A DNA stretch of 64,000 bases. Origin: a virus. The stretch is from IMG/VR virus record IMGVR_UViG_3300046453_000063, positions 1 to 64,000 of that record. One strand, 5' to 3'. The translations under genes were made by a program, and so were the position numbers. Of the stretch, positions 57,901-64,000 are shown in pieces; within the stretch, counting starts at the first letter, position 1; every line of letters starts with the position of its first letter. A model generated the notes under the pieces. It saw nothing but the letters and a program-made list of their open reading frames with translations, ran no database searches and was not told the DNA's origin.

Positions 57901-60900
57901 ACAATATGAATTGGAATGGGAATCAGTTGCTGAAGGTACAGTTAGTAAATGGGAAATGGATTCACTCTCTTTCTATTATACTGAACATGAACTTGAACAT
58001 ATTGACTATACACGTTACGGAATCAGTAAATTTGGCGATCTGCCCGAAGAACCAATAGTAGCTTCAATGATGACGTTTAGAAATGGTAATAGTAGACCTA
58101 AGTTTAAACTTGATTTTATCATGGGAACCGTTTTAGACAAGGACAAGAACAAAAAGACCGTTGCCCTTCTAACAACTGATGGAGTGGTGACACTTAAATT
58201 TTCCGATGGAGAATTTGCACACTACAATAAACAAGTGTCTAAGCCTAAGCCTGATGGAGGAAAACAGATTGTAGAAAAGACTTGGTTTGCCAGAGGAAAT
58301 AAACTGGTGCTGTGTGGATATCGTAGGGGAGCGCAGTTTAAGCCGCATCGTTACAAAGATACCAATGTTAAACATACAACGATGCTCATAACTGCAATTG
58401 GCAAGGATGGCTCGATAAAAGTGGAAACAGAAAGAAAAAAATAAATATAAGAAGGAGAATTGAATTATGGAAGACAATCTCACCAAACTATCCAAATCAT
58501 CAATCGAAAAACTTCTAAATCGCCCAATCTCAAACGATTACTATGAACTACTACTCAGGGAGTCATTAATTAATCTCTTAGAAACGAAGGAAAATGAAGA
58601 ATATGAATAAATATAATAACAACAATGAATTTGATTATCACATTTCATCTTATGCTAATAAATTCTTCCCTGATCCACAGGATAAGGAGGTGACTAATTA
58701 TTCTACATGTGCGGGATGTGGCGAAGAAGTAAATTTAAGTGATGTTGCTGAAGGAGAAATTCTAAATATTTATGGCATGTGTGTACATGATGATCGACAG
58801 TGTATCAAGGATGCTGTTGAGGCGAGAGTTGTTACTTTGGATGAGATTGTTAATGAAGAATAATTAATGAATAAATATAGGAGAGTGATTATTTGAATCT
58901 AGTAGGACATAATATTGCATTGGTTGAACAACTAAAAATACATATGATTAACAAATTGAATGAATATCATAAAGATGGATTTATTGTGGAAGGTAGATTT
59001 GAAGAATTACTGGAAAAGGAAGTTAAAGCGTTAGATGAACGGATTAAAACTATGCGTGGTTTACTATGAGAGTAAAACTAATATTGCCATTACCGATTTC
59101 AATTAATGATCTATATATTAATCAATATGTTTGGGATGTTAAAGCAAGGAAGATGGTTCCTAGCGGCAAACGAATCTTAAGTAAAGACGGAGAACGCGTA
59201 AAGCAAGAAATAATCAACTCCGCAACAGAACAAATGCGTAAGTTTGAGTGGGACTACGAATACACCAAAACACATTATCTGTACATGGACTCATACATAT
59301 TTTTCAATCGTAAAGGTCGAGATGACAACAATATATATAAGTTAAATAATGATGCTCTTGAAAAGATCGTCTATGACAATGACAGCAGAGTTTTAACAAG
59401 AACTCAACGAATCTTATACGATAAAAGGAACCCAAGAGTTGAGTTGGAATTCTATCCTGTTGAATTCGTTGGTATCTTCGACAACGAGAATGAGTCTGAG
59501 AAATTCATAAGCAAATGTATGTCATGTAAAAGATATAAGCGAAACTGCTCAATATTAAATGCTGCATTAGATGGATTTATTCAAGACGATATTAATGAAG
59601 ATAAAATTTGCAATACATATAGTCCAATTAAAAAGTAGAGGAATAATACATATGGAAACAGTGTTTTGCGAAAACAATGAATATGAAGTTATTGGCTATG
59701 GAGAAGACGGTAGAATCAATGCCTTACAACGAATTAATCCCAAAACAAAAATGAAAGTTAAACTTAGTTTTAGTAATGATGTCGATATTAATGAAGTAGA
59801 TAGTTATAATGCACAGTTGCTTGAAAATCAAAAACACTATTTACTAAAACAAAAAAGACCCTAAATTGGGTCTTTTCTTTATTCTTCTGTGATGGACTCT
59901 CAGGGGCTCGAACCCTGGACAAATAGATTAAGAGTCTACTGCTCTACCAACTGAGCTAAGAGTCCGTAGTGATGTGTGAAATTTATATGGAGCGTAAGGG
60001 GGTCGAACCCTTGACCTCTTCGCTGCCAGCGAAGCGTTCTCCCACTGAACTAACGCCCCATGCGTTTTTCTCACAAGAAATAATATATCATAAAGAAAAA
60101 AATTAGTCAACATTATTTACAAAATCAATAATTACGTTTAAAATATGGTAGTACATAAGAATAAGTGGAGGGGTAAAAACATGGCAGGTAAAAAACGGGT
60201 TGCAGCATTCTACAGAGTATCAACGAAAGGTCAACTTGATGGAAATGACATTCCTATGCAACGCAGAGCGTGTCAGGATTTTATCGATAGTAATGGATGG
60301 GTATTGGTGAAGGAATATACCGAGAAGGGTGTCTCTGGATATAAGAAATCAAACGATGACAGAGATGAAATACAACGAGCTAAATATGATGCAGAAAACG
60401 GACATTTTGATATATTGTTGTGCTTCATGTTTGACCGATTAGGCAGAAAAACTTATGAAACACCATTGCTGCTTAAATGGTTTAGCACAAAAGGAATTGA
60501 AGTGTGGTCTGTAAAAGAGGGGCAACAAGAGTTTACAAATGAGGGACACGACATTACAAACTTCTTAAGATTCTGGCAGTCAAATAATGAATCCAGAAAA
60601 ACATCCATGCGTGTTAATGAAAAACATACACAGATGGCTGAAGATGGAGCCTTCAGGGGAGGCACAGCACCGTTTGGATATCATCTCGTGAAGTCTGGTT
60701 TGAAAAATAAAAAAGGTAAAGAGTTGATGAAGTTAGAAATCGATGAAGATCAGTCAGTGGTAGTGAAATTAATGTTTAACATGGTTGTTGAAGAGGGATT
60801 TGGTAGTAATCGAATTGCTAAGTTCCTAAACGAAAATAAAATTAAATCCTCCACTGGGGGGAACTGGAATACTGCTGCCGTGAATTTCATTTTAAGAAAT

Positions 60901-63900
60901 CCGGTATACAAGGGCTATCCCGCATATGGAAAACGAAAGTCAATAGAAGGTGTTTTCGAAACGAAAGGTCGAGATGAATGGACAATGCCAGACCAACAAC
61001 AACTTCACTTGGTGATTATAGATGAAGAAGTTTTTGATAATATTCAGGCGCTAAGAAGTTTGAAATCTAAAGAAAAAATCAAAGATAACAATCGTGAACG
61101 AGTCAATACTTCTGTTGGTCCACTTCTGTTGGTAGGTTTTATTAAGTGTGGCTATTGTGGATCTCCATTAACTACAACATATAATCAGAAAAAATATGCG
61201 CTCGCTGACGGTTCAATTCAGATGTGGAAAAGAGCTGTATATAGATGTTCAGGCAAGGCGCTAAAGAAAATTGATTGCAAGGGACAGACCGTGTATGCAC
61301 AAAATAAAATAGAGGACACTGTTGCTGATGAAGTTAATAATTATCTTGCTTATATGAAAAAAATAGATTATAAAGAGTTTGCAAAAGACTATGATCAAGA
61401 AGAATATCAATACATTAAAAAATCGCTCGATGCAAAAAATAAAGAAATAGCGAACGAATATGATGAATTGAATACACTCAAAAAAGAAGTCACAAAAAGC
61501 ATATTGGGTAAAAGTGCTTTCAAGCCAGAACTGTTAAATGAAATGATCGGAGATAAAGAAAAGGAGTTGCAAAAACTTGACCAAGAAATTAGATCATTGG
61601 AAGAGAGCCTTCAAACCAAAAAATTAGAGTTAAGCGAGATAAAAGAATTGGCTGAAAATATTGGCATTTGGATTACCAAATACAAGGAGGCAAGTCATGA
61701 CAAGAAGAAGGTTATGTTGAGGGGATTAATCGAGGGAATAACTGTGTTTAAGGATCAAATAGATATTAAGTTCAGATTAGACATTACACAGTTCTTATCT
61801 AGCGCTGGTAATGGTAGTATATCTGACCTACGTGGGAGTACACGTAAGGCGATTGTACTACCATCAAAATGCATATCCAAGCGATACAAACTACGTTACG
61901 CTTAATATATAAATGATTATTTATGAAATTGGTTTAATTTTTAATGTTTATGGACAACCTAATATTACATCTTCAGACCACACAGAAAAAAATAACCCCC
62001 AAATGGATTAATCTCCAGATGGGGGTTTGTTGTTTTGATTTTGTTTGTTCATAGTTGTACGATATGGGGGTTAATAGATTATATATATTTATATTGTCGT
62101 GATTGAGAAGCATGTAAGAAGTACGCTTATATGTATAGTAAATCAATGTATAAGATTAATCAATCATAATACTTTCATATTGTCTTCGAGGAAGAAGTTT
62201 CTTCAGCTCAGCATCTGTAAAATAAAATTTCATGCATAATCCTAGATTATTTGACTTACTGGTTACAAATGTTTCATCTGATTCAATAAATAAACTTAGA
62301 CTTAGTTTCTTAGGCTTATAATTAAGCCTGTATAGATTTGGGAGTTTTTTCATTAATCCTCCACCTTTAGGCTTACGGTTACGTTCAATTACTTCAATAA
62401 CTCCACAGTCGATCAGTTTATTTACTTGTCTAGGAACAGTATTTTCTCCTAATCCTGTTGTAGTTTCAATATCTTTAAAAGGCATATAAAAAACTCCTTT
62501 TAAATTGGCATGGCGTTTTGAATGTATGAGCATTGCGTATGTAATCAGTTTTTGATTCTTTTCAGGACAACTATTAATTATCCATTGAATCTCCTCAAAT
62601 GTCACAGTCATGTCTTTATCGTTTGAACGTAAATTATAGTTTTTCTCATAAATATCTTTGGTAATCTGAACTATATCTTTGTAACAATGGAGTAGGGGTG
62701 TTGTATACGTCTCACTTTTCTGCCATGACATCCATGCGCTTAACTCATCTTTACATTGTTCTTGATCCATGCCACAATACTTAAAATACATGCCCAACAA
62801 CAAAGTGGATTTGTGTCTGCTTCCTTGATATTTCAATCCATTATTAAATAACTCTATCGCCAAATCAATGCTGTAATCTTCTGATTGTTCATAATTTTTT
62901 AGTGGTGTGTGGGGGCTGATGGCATCTTCAGCTTTAGTAAGCAAAACTCTGTCGAAAATGTCTACATCTTCAATACCAATTATATCGAGTACTCTTTGAT
63001 GACTAATCTTCTTTATGGTAAAAAAGAATGCCTCACTGTTTGCCTTATCCATTACCGTTAAACCGTCATCAAGTACACAAAATCCACAATAGTTCCCTGT
63101 TTTCTGATGTATCCCTAATGGCAACTTTATTCCCAACTTATCCGTAACACGGAATTCTACTTTACTACCTTCTAAGAAATATTGAGTAGTGTCTGACTTT
63201 AGTATCACATAGTTGAAGAATTTTTCTGCATCTGATATTTGAATTAGATCACTGAAAAATATATCAATGTGATAACCCTTGTTCCCACTGAAACTTATGT
63301 AATGTTCGTTAATTCCTAAATCGTAAAGCGTTTTGGTAAGTTTGTAGACGATCCATTGTGCCATCTTTAGATCATGAAAATCTATATCAAAGGTCATAAA
63401 CTTAGACATCAGTTTGCCGCCAAACGTACCAATAGTTAAGTCTCCATCAAGATGACTTTGAAACTGCCAATCCATAATTGATTTTATTCTCTTACCACTC
63501 TTATTGATCTGTCCTGTTGTAAACTGACTATATCCGTCTTTGTATTGGATTAGGTAATGACCTCTTTGAATAAAGTAAAGATCATTCATTTCTTTGATTA
63601 TACTTCTATGATTATTATTCTCCATATTATTGACTAACTGCCTTAAACTCTTCTAGAGCATGCTGGAGATTGTCATTAACAACAAACAAGTAGAAAATGT
63701 TGTTGGTTTCTAAATGCCTAGCCTTGGTTAAAAATGTGGTTCCGTCTTTGCACTTTAAAAATCTAGCAAGTTTTGGATTATAGCAATAAAATAAATCGTG
63801 ATTATTCTTCATAAAGCGGTTAGCCTCCATTGAAATATTTATTCTTTGTTAAATTTTTAAAACACAAAAAAGAGGCGCATTTCTGCACCTCTCCATAACA

Positions 63901-64000
63901 TTCCATATAACTTTCTCTAGCCCAAAAAACCTAAATCAAATTCTTCTCAACAATACTCGCAATGTATCTATGACCTTTATCTCCTGGATGTGCAGTATTT

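Overview
The window is almost certainly the early/replication half of a large temperate phage or prophage of the SPbeta type in a low-GC Gram-positive host (Bacillales; a Paenibacillus- or Brevibacillus-like host would fit, but this is inference). Reasons: AT-rich DNA, strong AGGAGG ribosome-binding sites before nearly every gene, about 110 closely packed and mostly very small genes on the + strand, a set of phage replication and nucleotide genes in the order usual for SPbeta relatives, and a large serine recombinase at the right end. No capsid, tail or packaging gene is visible, except possibly the SGNH-hydrolase fragment cut by the right edge.

Layout. 1-16.5 kb: a dense run of small proteins of unknown role, with two complete HNH endonucleases, a truncated HNH copy, two GIY-YIG-domain proteins, an Ntn-hydrolase-like protein and a GNAT-like protein. 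16.5-20.8 kb: replication module (Zn-finger protein, DnaB-like helicase, Toprim primase). 20.8-21.1 kb: one solitary - strand gene with its own terminator. 21.1-34.9 kb: more small genes, including a YyaC-like spore-protease homologue, a lipoprotein and a RecJ-like nuclease whose catalytic motif is split by an amber codon. 34.9-42.9 kb: nucleotide supply (class III NrdD/NrdG, class II NrdJ, dUTPase, ThyA, DHFR) with a free-standing HNH gene. 43-51 kb: small genes and a sigma-70-family factor. 51.1-52.4 kb: actin-like ParM and ParR-like partition pair. 52.7-58.4 kb: an HNH-AP2 endonuclease and a DnaE-type polymerase interrupted by a group I intron that carries a GIY-YIG endonuclease. 58.4-62 kb: RusA-like resolvase, two tRNA genes on the - strand, serine recombinase. 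62-64 kb: - strand genes (archaeo-eukaryotic-primase-like protein, small DUF5659-like protein, end of an SGNH hydrolase).

The genes form a self-contained replication program: helicase, primase, DnaE polymerase, RecJ-like nuclease and RusA resolvase copy and process DNA; NrdD/G, NrdJ, Dut, ThyA and DHFR supply dNTPs with or without oxygen; the sigma factor and a repeated promoter sequence are probable transcription control; ParM/ParR suggest active segregation of an extrachromosomal form; the recombinase suggests integration.

Four window-wide signals stand out: (1) about ten genes whose only well-placed start is a near-cognate codon (AUU, AUA, AUC or ACG); (2) more than 25 copies of a short stem-loop, ATRAAA-N6-TTTYAT, that usually overlaps the stop codon of one gene and sits just before the ribosome-binding site of the next; (3) a conserved promoter, TTTAATAAATAAATATATAC followed at fixed spacing by a -10 box; (4) an 11-bp palindrome carrying TAG inside the RecJ catalytic motif. 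All function calls rest on reading the sequence and on motif recall; no database search was run.
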